Below are positions 45,795-54,796 of a stretch of DNA of 64,000 bases, piece by piece. The DNA comes from a bacterium (lineage in GTDB: Bacteria; Myxococcota_A; UBA9160; UBA4427): positions 248,001 through 312,000 of the forward strand of contig JANSYR010000003.1 in assembly GCA_024742285.1 (NCBI GenBank), read 5' to 3'. Both the position numbers and the translations under genes were made by a program. The first letter of the stretch is position 1; every line of letters starts with the position of its first letter. The notes under the pieces are model-generated. The model was not told the origin of the DNA and ran no database searches. It was given only the letters and a program-made list of their open reading frames with translations.

Positions 45795-46658
45795 TCAACT
45801 GCCTTCTTCGGCCTCGACGAAGGCGTTGGTCAGGGACAGCCGCGGCTCCGCCAGGGGCTTCAGACAGCCGTCGTAGAGCCGGCCGCGGACGTGGCTGAAC
45901 GCGTACTCCTCGATCCCCGGCCCGGTCATCCGACACTTCGTGCTGGCCATGTGCAGCGTGATCACCCGGCGGTGGCGGTCGGTCTCGTTGCCTCCGCTCC
46001 GGTGGTAGAGCCGCGTATTGAAGAGCAGGCACTCACCGGGCTGCATCTCGAGGGCGATCGATCGACGATGGACGTCCTCTTCTCCCTCGACGCCCTCGGC
46101 GGCGAAGGCGCCGAAGTTGATCCCCTCGCGGGCGCCGTGCTCCTTCACGCCCTCCGTATGGGAACGGGGCACGACTTCGAGGGTGCCGTTCTTCTCGTCG
46201 ACCGGATCGAGCGGGATCCATACGCCGAGGCAGGAATCCTGTGGCTCGAACATGAAGTAGACCGCGTCCTGGTGGAACGGGTGGACCGACTGGGGAACGC
46301 CGAGCGGCTTGTAGATGAACATCAGCAGGAAGGCCATCAGATCCTCGCCGATCAGCGACTCGACGGCGTCGAGGACCTTCGGGAGCGAGAGACACGCGCG
46401 GAAGGTCGCGTCGAAGCGGTCCGGGTTGAGGATCTTCCAGACCGCGTGTTCGGGATCCTCGGGCATCGGGAGATGCCCCTTGACGAACGAGATGTCCTTG
46501 ACGATCCGGTTCGCGGCCTCCGGCGGGACGTCGCCGTGGACGACGTCCCGGGCGCGCGCCAGGAAACGTTCGATCTCGTGGGACTCGAGGACGGGCGGAA
46601 GGACGACGTACCCCTCGCGCCAGTAGTGATCGATCTGGTCCTGCGTGAGGCTGCCCAT
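45795..46658 (-). CDS. Phytanoyl-CoA dioxygenase (PhyH) family protein
   Basis: A 287-aa non-heme Fe(II)/2-oxoglutarate oxygenase. The jelly-roll facial triad is visible: His129 and Asp131 in HPFHQDAVYF and His219 in NTRLYHRSGGN, with a downstream Arg (about 230) for 2-oxoglutarate. GVWIPLDPVDEKNGTLEVVP is the typical PhyH core strand pattern. Substrates in the family range from phytanoyl-CoA to small natural products, so hydroxylation of an unknown compound is the safe call. ATG 46658 is preceded by purines (GGAGAAGACC). It is 41 bases from the thioesterase gene on the same strand. Confidence 0.88.
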   Translation of the reverse strand: MGSLTQDQIDHYWREGYVVLPPVLESHEIERFLARARDVVHGDVPPEAANRIVKDISFVKGHLPMPEDPEHAVWKILNPDRFDATFRACLSLPKVLDAVESLIGEDLMAFLLMFIYKPLGVPQSVHPFHQDAVYFMFEPQDSCLGVWIPLDPVDEKNGTLEVVPRSHTEGVKEHGAREGINFGAFAAEGVEGEEDVHRRSIALEMQPGECLLFNTRLYHRSGGNETDRHRRVITLHMASTKCRMTGPGIEEYAFSHVRGRLYDGCLKPLAEPRLSLTNAFVEAEEGS

Positions 46659-46699
46659 GGTCTTCTCCTGCCCGCGCGTCGCGGAGCGCCCCGCTTCGC

Positions 46700-47407
46700 C
46701 TACCCGCTCGCCGCGCCGTCCGATCCGATCGCCTCGCTCGCGAGGGCGGCGAGCCGCTCGGGAGGGATCGAAAGGAAGAGGCCTTCGGCTTCGGCGGTGA
46801 GCGTGTCGCCGGCGTAGACCTGCGCCTCGGTGAAGATCTTCCGGCCCTCTTCGCGCAGCAGCCGGGCTTCGAACCGGAGGTCGACGTGGAGTGGCGTGGG
46901 ACGGCGGTAGTGCACGGTCAGGCGGCCGGTCATGCCGGGGTTGCCGCCGAGGCTCTGCACGTAGCCGAGCACCTCGTCGAAGGCGGCGGCGATCCAGCCG
47001 CCGTGGACGTGACCCGGCGGCCCCTCGTAGGCGGAGCCGAAGGTCGCGGTCGCGCGGGCGGTGAGCTCGCCGGATCGGGCAATCGCCAGCGGCGGCGCGA
47101 GCGGGTTGGCGAGACCGATGATCGGGCTCTGGTCGAAGAAGGCGGCCGCATCGCCCGACGTCGCGGCTTCCGGATGGCCCATCGTGCGGACGAGCTTCGG
47201 GTGACCCTCGAGACGATCCGCGTAGCGCTCGAGCGCGTCGGCGGCGCTGGCGAGCTCGTCTTCCGGCGCGTCGGAGAGCACCATGTGCTCGATCACGCGG
47301 CGCAGGGCATCGGCCAGGCGCCGCTTCTGCCGCCAGACCGTCGGATTCGGAACCGCCTCGGGGTCGTAGTAGGTGCGATCCCCGTCGATCGGGTCGTGCT
47401 CGGCCAT
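46700..47407 (-). CDS. PaaI-type hotdog thioesterase
   Basis: A 235-aa protein with an N-terminal helical extension (about 1-85) and a C-terminal hotdog domain. The domain shows NPLAPPLAI, GPPGHVHGGWIAAAFDEVLGY (the active-site helix region with the His-Gly-Gly and Asp/Glu residues) and YRRPTPLHVDLRFEARL, as in acyl-CoA thioesterases of the PaaI/4HBT group. It would hydrolyse acyl-CoAs of unknown type. ATG 47407 lies 15 bases after the exonuclease III stop, so the xth, thioesterase and perhaps PhyH genes may share a transcript. Confidence 0.82.
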   Translation of the reverse strand: MAEHDPIDGDRTYYDPEAVPNPTVWRQKRRLADALRRVIEHMVLSDAPEDELASAADALERYADRLEGHPKLVRTMGHPEAATSGDAAAFFDQSPIIGLANPLAPPLAIARSGELTARATATFGSAYEGPPGHVHGGWIAAAFDEVLGYVQSLGGNPGMTGRLTVHYRRPTPLHVDLRFEARLLREEGRKIFTEAQVYAGDTLTAEAEGLFLSIPPERLAALASEAIGSDGAASG

Positions 47408-47421
47408 GAGATGCGCTCCGT

Positions 47422-48240
47422 TCAGCCGAAGATCGCCGGGTCGAGGTCGACGCCGATCGGGCAGTGGTCGGAGCCCTGGGTGTCGGGCTCGATGAAGGCG
47501 TTGCGCACGAAGGGCATCGCCGACGGCGAGGCGAGGACGTAGTCGATCCGCCAGCCGATGTTCTTCGCGCGGACGCCGAAGCGCTGACTCCACCAGGAGT
47601 AGTGGCCGGGTCCGTCCTCGAAGGCGCGGAAGGTGTCGATCCAGCCGGCGTCGATCCAGCGGTCGAGCTCTTCGCATTCCACCGGGAGGAATCCCGAGGT
47701 CTTGCGGTTGTCCTTCGGCCGGGCGAGGTCGATTTCCTTGTGGGCCGTGTTGTAGTCGCCCATGACGAGGACTCGGTAGCCCCCGCGCCGCCATTTCTCG
47801 ACCTTCTCGAAGAGGGCGCGATACCAGTCGAGCTTGTAGGGCACGCGGTCGTTGCTTCGGTCCTTGCCTGATCCGTTCGGGAAGTAGCCGTTCGCGACCA
47901 CGAGGCGGCCGAAGCGCGCGACCTGGAGCCGTCCCTCCGCGTCGAAGCGGTCTTCGCCGAGGCTCGTGTCGAGGCGGTCGGGCTTGCGCCGGGAGAGGAG
48001 GCCGACCCCGGAGTAGCCCTTCTTCTCGGCAGCGACGTAGTGGTGCTGGTAGTCGTCGAGGGCGAGGATCTCGTCGGGGATTGCCGTCGTGTCGGCGCGG
48101 ACTTCCTGCAGGCCGATGATCTCCGCCCGGGAGTCGCGCACCCAGACGTCGAGGCCCTTCTTCGTCGCGGCGCGAATGCCGTTCACGTTCCAGGAATAGA
48201 CCCGGACGTCGTCCTTGCTCTTCTTCGGGGGTGTCTTCAT
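47422..48240 (-). CDS. xth: Exodeoxyribonuclease III
   Basis: An AP endonuclease and 3'-5' exonuclease of base-excision repair. The 272-aa protein is near E. coli ExoIII length (268). Motifs: SWNVNGIRAA (about 16-25, Asn metal ligand), IGLQEVRAD with catalytic Glu46, GYFPNG, VMGDYNTAHKEID (about 157-169, Asp/Asn), RIDYVLAS and GSDHCPIGVDL (the His/Asp pair near 260). The frame is open upstream through antisense speA sequence, but ATG 48240 gives the family start. It lies 14 bases downstream of speA. Confidence 0.93.
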   Translation of the reverse strand: MKTPPKKSKDDVRVYSWNVNGIRAATKKGLDVWVRDSRAEIIGLQEVRADTTAIPDEILALDDYQHHYVAAEKKGYSGVGLLSRRKPDRLDTSLGEDRFDAEGRLQVARFGRLVVANGYFPNGSGKDRSNDRVPYKLDWYRALFEKVEKWRRGGYRVLVMGDYNTAHKEIDLARPKDNRKTSGFLPVECEELDRWIDAGWIDTFRAFEDGPGHYSWWSQRFGVRAKNIGWRIDYVLASPSAMPFVRNAFIEPDTQGSDHCPIGVDLDPAIFG

Positions 48241-48254
48241 TCGGGCGGCCACGT

Positions 48255-50189
48255 TCAGCTCTCGTCGGACAAATAGGTATAGCCGTTCAGGCCCTGGTCG
48301 TAGCGCTTCCGGAGGAGGGCCGAATCCTCGAGGGAGATCCGGCCGTCGCGCAACGCCCGCTCGATCGTGCGGCGAACCCGCTCGGAGAGGGCACGCTTGT
48401 CGTACTGGACGTAGGAGAGGACATCGGTCACCGCGTCGCCCTCGACGAAGTGCTCGACTTCGTAGCCGTCTTCGCCGTCGAGGCGGACGTGGACGGCGTC
48501 GGTGTCCCCGAAGAGGTTGTGCAGATCGCCCAGGATCTCCTGATAGGCGCCGACCAGGAAGACGGCGAGGAAGTAGGGCGCGCCGTTCCAGGCGTGGAGC
48601 CGCAGCGTCGGCTGTTCCTCGTGCTCGCCGATGAAACGGTCGAGTCGACCGTCGGAGTCGCAGGTCAGGTCGACGATCGTCCCGTTCCGCGCGGGCTCTT
48701 CGTCCAGCCGATGGATCGGCATGACCGGGAAGACCTGCTTGACCGCCCAGGCGTCCGGAGCGGATTGGAAGATCGAGAAGTTTCCGAAATAGGTGTCGGT
48801 CAGGAGCTCGTTCAGGTCCTCGAACCCCTCGGGCGTCTCGCCGAGCTGCGAGAGGATCTCTCCGATCCGGCGGCAGCCCGTATGGAAGAGCGTCTCGGAC
48901 TTCGCGCGGCCGCGCAGGTCGAGGTAGCCGAGGGAGAAGAGCGAAGCGGCTTCGTCGCGTCCGTGGAGCAGATCGTGGTAGCACTCGGAGAGGGTCTCCG
49001 GCGCGATCGTATCGACGGCCTCTTTGAGCGAGTGCAGGACGGCGTGGTCGTCCTCTTCACAGGTCGGTGGCTTCGCCGGGCTCTGGTCCCGGTTCACGCC
49101 AATCACGTCGAAGACCAGCACCGAGTGGTGGGCGACCATCGCGCGGCCCGACTCGGTGATGAGGTCCGGCTCGGAGATGCCGGCGTCGGCGCAGGCCTGG
49201 CTGGCGGCGAAGACGATGTCGTTCGCGTATTCCTGGGTCGAGTAGTTCATGGACGACGGGTCGTCGGTCCCGCCGCCGATGTAGTCGACGCCGAGGCCAC
49301 CGCCCACGTCGAGCAGGTGGAGCGACTCGGCACCGAGTCGGTGGAGCCCGACGTAGATCCTCATCGCCTCGCGGAGCGCGTCCTTGTGGGCGCGGATCGA
49401 CGTGATCTGGCTCCCGATGTGGAAGTGGAGCAGCCGGACGCAGTCCAGCATGTCCTCGGCGCGCAGGCGCTCCACCGCCCGCACCAGCTCGTCGGCAGAC
49501 AGCCCGAACTTCGAGCGCTCGCCGCTCGACTCGACCCAACGACCGGCGCCGACGGTCGACAGCCGCGCCCGCAGTCCGATCTGGGGCCGGATCCCGAGGC
49601 TCGCGGCGGCCTTCACGATCAGGTCGATCTCGTTGTACCGGTCGACCACGATCACCGGGTTGCGGCCGAGGCGCTGGGCGAGGAGCGCGGTCTCGACGTA
49701 GGCGCGGTCCTTGTAGCCGTTGCAGACGAGCAGCGCGTCCTGCGTGTCGAGCAGCGCCAGGGCGATCAGCAGCTCCGGCTTGCTGCCTGCTTCGAGACCG
49801 ACACCGAAGGGCGCGCCGAACTCGACGACCTCCTCGACCACGTGGGCCTGCTGGTTGACCTTGATCGGATAGACCCCGCGCCAGCGCCCGGCGTAGGCGT
49901 TTTCCGCGATCGCCTCCGAGAAGCAGCCGGCCAGGTGCTCGATCCGCGCCGCGAGGATGTCCGAGAAGCGGATCAGCATGGGACGACGCAGGCCGCGACG
50001 CTCGAGCTCGCCGACGAGATGAGGCAGGTCGATCGAGCGCGACGGCTCGCTGCTCGACGCGTTCATCCCGGTCTCCGTTCCACGCGGATGCACGCGGAGG
50101 TCTCCGTCGGGAGAGACGGAGAAGAAGCCGTCGCCCCAGTCGGCGATCCGATAGAGATCGGCGCTCTGTTTCGGGGTCCATTCGGACAT
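48255..50189 (-). CDS. speA: Biosynthetic arginine decarboxylase
   Basis: Decarboxylates arginine to agmatine, first step of the agmatine route to putrescine. The 644-aa PLP fold-type III enzyme matches E. coli SpeA (658). The cofactor Lys110 is in VYPIKVNQQ; LLHFHIGSQI and LDVGGGLGVDY are the barrel PLP-phosphate regions; DLTCDSDGRLD holds the partner-subunit Cys. ATG 50189 follows CCGGAGTCGCC. No agmatinase or agmatine deiminase gene is adjacent. A plausible promoter lies about 85 bases upstream. Confidence 0.95.
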   Translation of the reverse strand: MSEWTPKQSADLYRIADWGDGFFSVSPDGDLRVHPRGTETGMNASSSEPSRSIDLPHLVGELERRGLRRPMLIRFSDILAARIEHLAGCFSEAIAENAYAGRWRGVYPIKVNQQAHVVEEVVEFGAPFGVGLEAGSKPELLIALALLDTQDALLVCNGYKDRAYVETALLAQRLGRNPVIVVDRYNEIDLIVKAAASLGIRPQIGLRARLSTVGAGRWVESSGERSKFGLSADELVRAVERLRAEDMLDCVRLLHFHIGSQITSIRAHKDALREAMRIYVGLHRLGAESLHLLDVGGGLGVDYIGGGTDDPSSMNYSTQEYANDIVFAASQACADAGISEPDLITESGRAMVAHHSVLVFDVIGVNRDQSPAKPPTCEEDDHAVLHSLKEAVDTIAPETLSECYHDLLHGRDEAASLFSLGYLDLRGRAKSETLFHTGCRRIGEILSQLGETPEGFEDLNELLTDTYFGNFSIFQSAPDAWAVKQVFPVMPIHRLDEEPARNGTIVDLTCDSDGRLDRFIGEHEEQPTLRLHAWNGAPYFLAVFLVGAYQEILGDLHNLFGDTDAVHVRLDGEDGYEVEHFVEGDAVTDVLSYVQYDKRALSERVRRTIERALRDGRISLEDSALLRKRYDQGLNGYTYLSDES

Positions 50190-50273
50190 GGCGACTCCGG
50201 CGGTGGACGGCCGCGGGACGGGAAGAGAGGAAAGGGAGGAGGAGGGCGAGCACGCTGGAGGCGCCGCCGCCGG

Positions 50274-50302
50274 ATTCTACATGCCCGCTTTTCGCGTGTA
50301 CA
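50274..50302 (-). promoter_or_regulatory. Candidate sigma70-type promoter for speA
   Basis: On the minus strand, TGTACA (50302-50297) and TAGAAT (50279-50274) are separated by 17 bases. The -10 matches five of six consensus bases and the -35 four of six. The predicted start lies about 78 bases before the speA ATG. This is among the few AT-richer spots in the window. Confidence 0.4.
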
Positions 50303-50319
50303 GGAGTCGAGACCGTCGC

Positions 50320-51606
50320 CTAGAGCGGCTCTTCGTGCTCTTCCTTGGCGGCGAGGTTCCGCACCTTCACGACGCCGCGGGCGCGCTCGTCGTCGCCGAT
50401 CAGGAAGACACGCTCGGCGCCGGCCTTGTCCGCATCGCCCAGTACGCGCTTGAGCTTGCTCTGGCCGAGGCAGAGCTCGACCCGACGTCCCTCCGCTCGG
50501 AGCCGGGAGGCGACGCCGATCGCGGCGGGCTTCTCTGCCGGTCCGAAGGCGTAGACGACGTCCTGCACATCCCGCGCGAGATCCGGCCAGAGGCCTTCGT
50601 CCGCCAGGAGCTCTGCGATCACCGCATCGCCGAATCCGAAGCCGACGGCGGGGACGGGCTTGCCGCCGAGCGTCTCGGCCAGGCGGTCGTAGCGGCCGCC
50701 TCCCGCGATCGCGCGCAGCTCGCCCGCCGTATCGAAGGCCTCGAAGACGACGCCCGTGTAGTAGGCGAGGCCGCGGACGACGCTGGCGTCGAAGGGAACA
50801 TGGTCCGCGATGCCGTAGGCGTCGAGCAGGTCGTAGAGCTTGCGCAGGTCCGCGATCGCCTGCGAGTCGTCGACGGTGAACTTCGCGGCCTCGTCGAGGG
50901 AGCGGGCCGACAGCATCTCGATCACGGTCTCGGCCTCGCCCTCGGAGAGCCCGACCTTGCCTTCGGGATCGCAGAGCTGCTCCGTCACCGCCTCGGCCCC
51001 GATCTTGTCGATCTTGTCGATCACGACACAGAGCGGTTCGAAGACGTCGGGTCGATCCGCGAGCACGCCTGCGCGCAGCGATTCCTCGAGGAGGGCGCGA
51101 CTGTTGAGGCGGACGCCCACCTTTCCCCGCGCGAGGCCGAGCCCGTCGAGCGCGTGGAACATCGCCGAGAGCAGCTCCGCCTCCGCCTCGACGCCGGGCT
51201 CTCCCCAGACGTCCATGTTCCACTGGAAGTGCTCGCGCCGACGGCCGCGGGTCATGCGTTCGTAGCGCCAGTTCTGCGTAACCGTGAACCAGCGGATCGG
51301 GAAGCGCATCGCGCCCTGGCGCGCGATCACCATCCGCGCGATCGACGGCGTCATCTACGCGCGCAGCGCGAGCTCCCGGTCGTGGAGCGTGAAGTGGTAG
51401 AGCTGGTCGACGATCTCCTCCCCGGCCTTCCGTCGGAAGAGGTCGAGATGCTCGACCATGGGCGCGTCGACCTCCTCGAAGCCGAACGCATGGGCCGACC
51501 GTCGGAACTGGTCGAAGAGCCAGTTCCGACGCCGCATGTCTTCGGGGTAGAAGTCCCGCGTGCCCCGAGGGGCCTTGAGTCCGTCGCCGCCTTTGCCCTT
51601 TGCCAC
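50320..51606 (-). pseudogene. hisS: Histidyl-tRNA synthetase interrupted by in-frame amber codon
   Basis: Reads as a full-length HisRS (428 codons) except for TAG at 51357-51355. The 83 codons before it (GTG 51606) contain GTRDFYPEDM and the motif 1 region; the 344 codons after it contain motif 2 (RYERMTRGRRREHFQWNMDV), the HisA signature (LAYYTGVVFEAFD), GGGRYD, motif 3 (GFGFGDAVI) and the anticodon domain. The interrupted stretch is normally LRPEMTP: here Pro-Glu (CCG GAG type) reads GCG TAG, removing the Glu that binds histidine (E. coli Glu83). An ATG directly follows the stop (UAGAUG), so termination-reinitiation could make two chains. Sequencing error, pseudogene or split gene remain open. 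Other genes here end in TAG, arguing against general amber recoding. Confidence 0.75.
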
Positions 51607-51897
51607 GGGCCGCCTTTCGTCTTTCGGGGGCGGATCGCCGACGCCCGGTCGGGGCGGCGATCCCGCGCCGGCCGAATCGGCCGGGATTTCGCGAATCAGG
51701 GGATACCACGCTCAGGCCACGATGCGCAGCGTCCGACTCGTTGGGAGGCGATTTCGCTCCCGCGAAGCGGATAGGCGGACCGCCCGCCGTCGGCTCCCCC
51801 GGCGGGAGCGGGACTGCTACAAAGCGCCGGGAACGGGCCCGTGGGCCCACCGGTCGACCCGCCCGACGGCGGTCATCCAAACGAGGGATCTGGAACC

Positions 51898-53259
51898 ATG
51901 ATTTCGATGCTCGCGAAGACTGCGCTCCGAGGGCGCCCCGACAGGCTCGTCCTGACCCTCGCCCTGACGGTTCTCGCCATCGGGGTTCTGGCGTGCGGCG
52001 ACGACGGCGCGCCCGGCGCCTCCCAGAAGACCGAGCCCGCCCAGGCCGCCGCGGCGCCGACCCCGGCGCCCGAGAAGAAGAAGTCGACCCGCCCGGAGAC
52101 GCCCGCGGACATCCAGAACGGTCTCGTGCTCGCGCTCTCCGCGTTCCCGGAAGGCTCTTCCGATCCGCTCCCCGCGGAGCTCGAGTTCATCGTCCGCAAG
52201 GGCGGCGAGTGGGTCGTCACCCGGATGACCGACGAGGCGAGCAACGTCTTCCACAAGGCGATGGCCTACGAGACCCCCGCCGGCGAGACGAAGCTCCTGA
52301 CCGGCGCCGGCGAGAAGGCGCTGCTCAAGCTCTGGACGAAGCAGCCGGACGGGGCCTTCTACTCCGAGACGATCTGGGAGAAGGACTTCGGCGGACAGTT
52401 CTCGCGCATGCGCGACATCGAGGTCGGCGACATCGACGGCAACGGCACGAACGTGATGGCCGTCGCGACCCACGACCAGGGCGTCGTCGCGGTCGTGCGG
52501 CCGACCGCCGACGGCTACGCGGTCGAGGAGCTCGACGTCGAGAAGGACACCTTCGTGCACGAGGTGGAGCTCGGGGACGTCGACGGCGACGGGGCGATGG
52601 AGATCTACGCCACGCCCTCCGAGCCGAACAAGCTCGACGGCTCGCACCAGTCGGGCCAGGTCGTGCGCTACGTCCCGAGCAAGGGCGAGGGCCGCGTCGT
52701 CGTGGCGGATCTCGGCGATCGCCACGCGAAGGAGATCCTCGTCCACGACATCGACGGCAACGGCAAGGACGAGCTCTACGTGATCGTCGAGGGGCAGGTC
52801 GATCCGGAGACGAAGCGCATGAGCCACCGGACCGAGGTCTGGCGCTACGAGGCCGATACGCCGGCGGACCAGGGCGTCGTGATCGCCGAGCTCGACGATC
52901 GACTGGGACGCTTCCTGACGCCCGCGGACCTCGATGGCGACGGGAAGAAGGAGATCGTGGCGGCCCTCTTCGCGAAGGGCGTCTGGTGGCTGCGGCCCGG
53001 TGACGACCCGACGAAGCCCTGGCGCAAGAAGGCGATCGATCGCCGCTCCTCGAGCTTCGAGCACGCGACGATCGCGCTCGACCTCGACGAGGACGGCCAG
53101 CAGGAGCTCTACGTCGCCGGAGACAACCAGGGCGAGATCCGGCGCTACGTCTGGAACGGCCGCCGGCTCGTCAAGGAAGTGATCTACGAGCGGAACGACC
53201 CGCGCTCGATCCTGACCTGGAACATCATGCCGATCCCGGCGGAGCTGGCGCTCGAGTAG
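51898..53259 (+). CDS. FG-GAP/VCBS-repeat lipoprotein
   Basis: A 453-aa envelope lipoprotein: basic start, hydrophobic core and lipobox GVLAC near residue 37, followed by an Ala/Pro/Lys linker. The mature part has repeated Ca-binding beta-propeller blades: DIDGNGTN, DVDGDGAME, DIDGNGKDE, DLDGDGKKE and DLDEDGQQE, the FG-GAP/VCBS pattern. Such propellers bind partners or polysaccharides at the surface; no enzyme motif is seen. ATG 51898 gives a clean signal; the frame opens at GTG 51841. Divergent from hisS across 291 bases, where a CG-rich hairpin (about 51791-51808) was the only structure noticed. Confidence 0.8.
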   Translation: MISMLAKTALRGRPDRLVLTLALTVLAIGVLACGDDGAPGASQKTEPAQAAAAPTPAPEKKKSTRPETPADIQNGLVLALSAFPEGSSDPLPAELEFIVRKGGEWVVTRMTDEASNVFHKAMAYETPAGETKLLTGAGEKALLKLWTKQPDGAFYSETIWEKDFGGQFSRMRDIEVGDIDGNGTNVMAVATHDQGVVAVVRPTADGYAVEELDVEKDTFVHEVELGDVDGDGAMEIYATPSEPNKLDGSHQSGQVVRYVPSKGEGRVVVADLGDRHAKEILVHDIDGNGKDELYVIVEGQVDPETKRMSHRTEVWRYEADTPADQGVVIAELDDRLGRFLTPADLDGDGKKEIVAALFAKGVWWLRPGDDPTKPWRKKAIDRRSSSFEHATIALDLDEDGQQELYVAGDNQGEIRRYVWNGRRLVKEVIYERNDPRSILTWNIMPIPAELALE

Positions 53260-53274
53260 GCGGCGACGCCGACG

Positions 53275-54060
53275 TCAGGCGTCCATCCGAGCGAGGGCCA
53301 GCATCGCGTTCGTCGCGATCTCGATGCACTGACCCATGTTCGCGTCGAGGTCGATCTCCGAGGGGCCGGGCCAGGGGGCTTTGTCCGAGACGACGCAGAT
53401 CGCGCCCGCGCGGATCCCGAAGAGTCCCGCGAGGGTCAGCAGGATCCCGGCCTCCATTTCGCAGTTGAGGATGCGGGCCTGCTGCATGTCGCGGATGCGT
53501 GCGCCGAGAGGGGACGGCCAGTAGCCGTCGACGCTCATGCTGAGGAGCGTGTCGTCCGGACCCGCGACGGCGTTGCGCGCGTAGAACGCGTCGAGGGACC
53601 AGGTCACGCCGGTGCGCACGCGCGCGTTCGTCGCGCTCGCCGCCGCGACGAGCGCGCCGACGACGTCCCAGCTCGCGACCGCCGGATACTCCGGCACGAC
53701 GTAGGTCTTGCTCGTGCCGTCGTCGCGCACGCAGCCGGTCGTGATCGCGAGGTCGCCGACCTCGAGGGCCGGGTCGAGGCCGCCGGAGTTCCCGATCCGG
53801 ACGATCGTCTTCACGCCGAGCTTGATCATCTCTTCGAGCAGGACGGCGGTGCCAGGGGCCCCGATGCCGTGCGAGGCGACCGAGAGCGGGATCCCATCCT
53901 TCGATCCGGTCACGACCATGTACTCGCGCACCTGCGCCACGACGCGCTTGTCGTCCCAGTCGGCGGAGATGCGCTCGACCCGGGCGGGGTCGCCGCAGAC
54001 GAAGGCGTGGGGGGCGAGTTCACCGGGACGCAGGCCGGTGATCGGTTGGGCGTCGCTCAA
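53275..54060 (-). CDS. Nucleoside phosphorylase (uridine phosphorylase-like)
   Basis: A 261-aa NP-I family enzyme splitting nucleosides with phosphate. Phosphate-site GDPARVERI (23-31), VASHGIGAPGTAVLLEE (62-78), RIGNSGGLDP and NCEMEAGILLTLAG (ribose-contacting Met-Glu) are visible, with VVSDKAP for the base site. The Asp/Lys in the last motif does not clearly separate uridine from purine phosphorylases, so the base specificity is open. It converges with the FG-GAP gene and diverges from the GNAT gene. Confidence 0.85.
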   Translation of the reverse strand: MSDAQPITGLRPGELAPHAFVCGDPARVERISADWDDKRVVAQVREYMVVTGSKDGIPLSVASHGIGAPGTAVLLEEMIKLGVKTIVRIGNSGGLDPALEVGDLAITTGCVRDDGTSKTYVVPEYPAVASWDVVGALVAAASATNARVRTGVTWSLDAFYARNAVAGPDDTLLSMSVDGYWPSPLGARIRDMQQARILNCEMEAGILLTLAGLFGIRAGAICVVSDKAPWPGPSEIDLDANMGQCIEIATNAMLALARMDA

Positions 54061-54173
54061 GACGGACTCCTTCGGGTGCGCAGGGGACGCGCGGCGGGGG
54101 CAGGAAAGCGGTTTTCGCGGGGGCGTGCCAGACTCCCGGCCCGCGCGCCCCGCGCCCTTCCGGGAGACGCGAC

Positions 54174-54737
54174 ATGCTCCGCCTCGAGACCGATCGCCTG
54201 ATCCTCCGCCCCTTCGCGCCGACCGACTTCGACGCGGTCCACGCCTACGGGAGCGATCCCGAAGTCACGCGCTACACGAGCTTCGGTCCGAACACCGAAG
54301 AGGAGACCCGCGGCTTTCTCGAGACGTGCGTCGACGGCATGGCCCTCGCCGCTGCGACTTCGCCGGAGACGCACGTCGAGACCGGCTCCCTCGACTGGGC
54401 GATCGTGCTCCGTGACGGCGACTCGTTGATCGGGGGGTGCGGCTTGCGCGGCGGGCTGCCCGGAAGCGGCGAGCTCGAGACCGGCTACGTGCTGAATCGT
54501 GGCTATTGGAGGCGGGGCTTCGGGCGCGAAGCGGTCGAGGCCCTGAGGGACTTCGCGTTCGGTCCCTTGGCGGCCCGCCGGGTCTTCGCGCGGATCTTCC
54601 CCGCCAACGCCGGGTCGATCGCCCTGATCGAGTCCCTTGGATTCGTGCGGGAAGGGGTGCGGCGGCGGGACTTCTTCGTGCGTGGGGCATGGGAGGACGC
54701 GGCGGTCTACGCGCAGCTCGCCGACGATCCGCGATAG
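54174..54737 (+). CDS. GNAT N-acetyltransferase (RimJ/RimL type)
   Basis: A 187-aa acetyl-CoA-dependent acetyltransferase. It begins LRLETDRLILRPF, the common RimJ/RimL-like start. The pyrophosphate-binding loop is RGYWRRGFGREAV (about 109-121, R-x-x-G-x-G), and NAGSIALIESLGFVREG is the C-terminal motif B region. The target may be a ribosomal protein N-terminus, another amine or a small molecule. ATG 54174 follows GGGAG. The histidine kinase gene starts 59 bases downstream. Confidence 0.85.
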   Translation: MLRLETDRLILRPFAPTDFDAVHAYGSDPEVTRYTSFGPNTEEETRGFLETCVDGMALAAATSPETHVETGSLDWAIVLRDGDSLIGGCGLRGGLPGSGELETGYVLNRGYWRRGFGREAVEALRDFAFGPLAARRVFARIFPANAGSIALIESLGFVREGVRRRDFFVRGAWEDAAVYAQLADDPR

Positions 54738-54796
54738 ACTCCCGGACGAGCGATTCCCCCTGCGTTCCCGGGGATCGCCTCGCCCCTGGAGGTGTC

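Noticed and set aside
51355-51357. Selenocysteine-, pyrrolysine- or genome-wide amber recoding to explain hisS
   Set aside because: TAG ends several other genes here (menF, asnS, rsgA, the chemoreceptor), and no recoding machinery or specific readthrough structure was seen, so general reassignment is unlikely.
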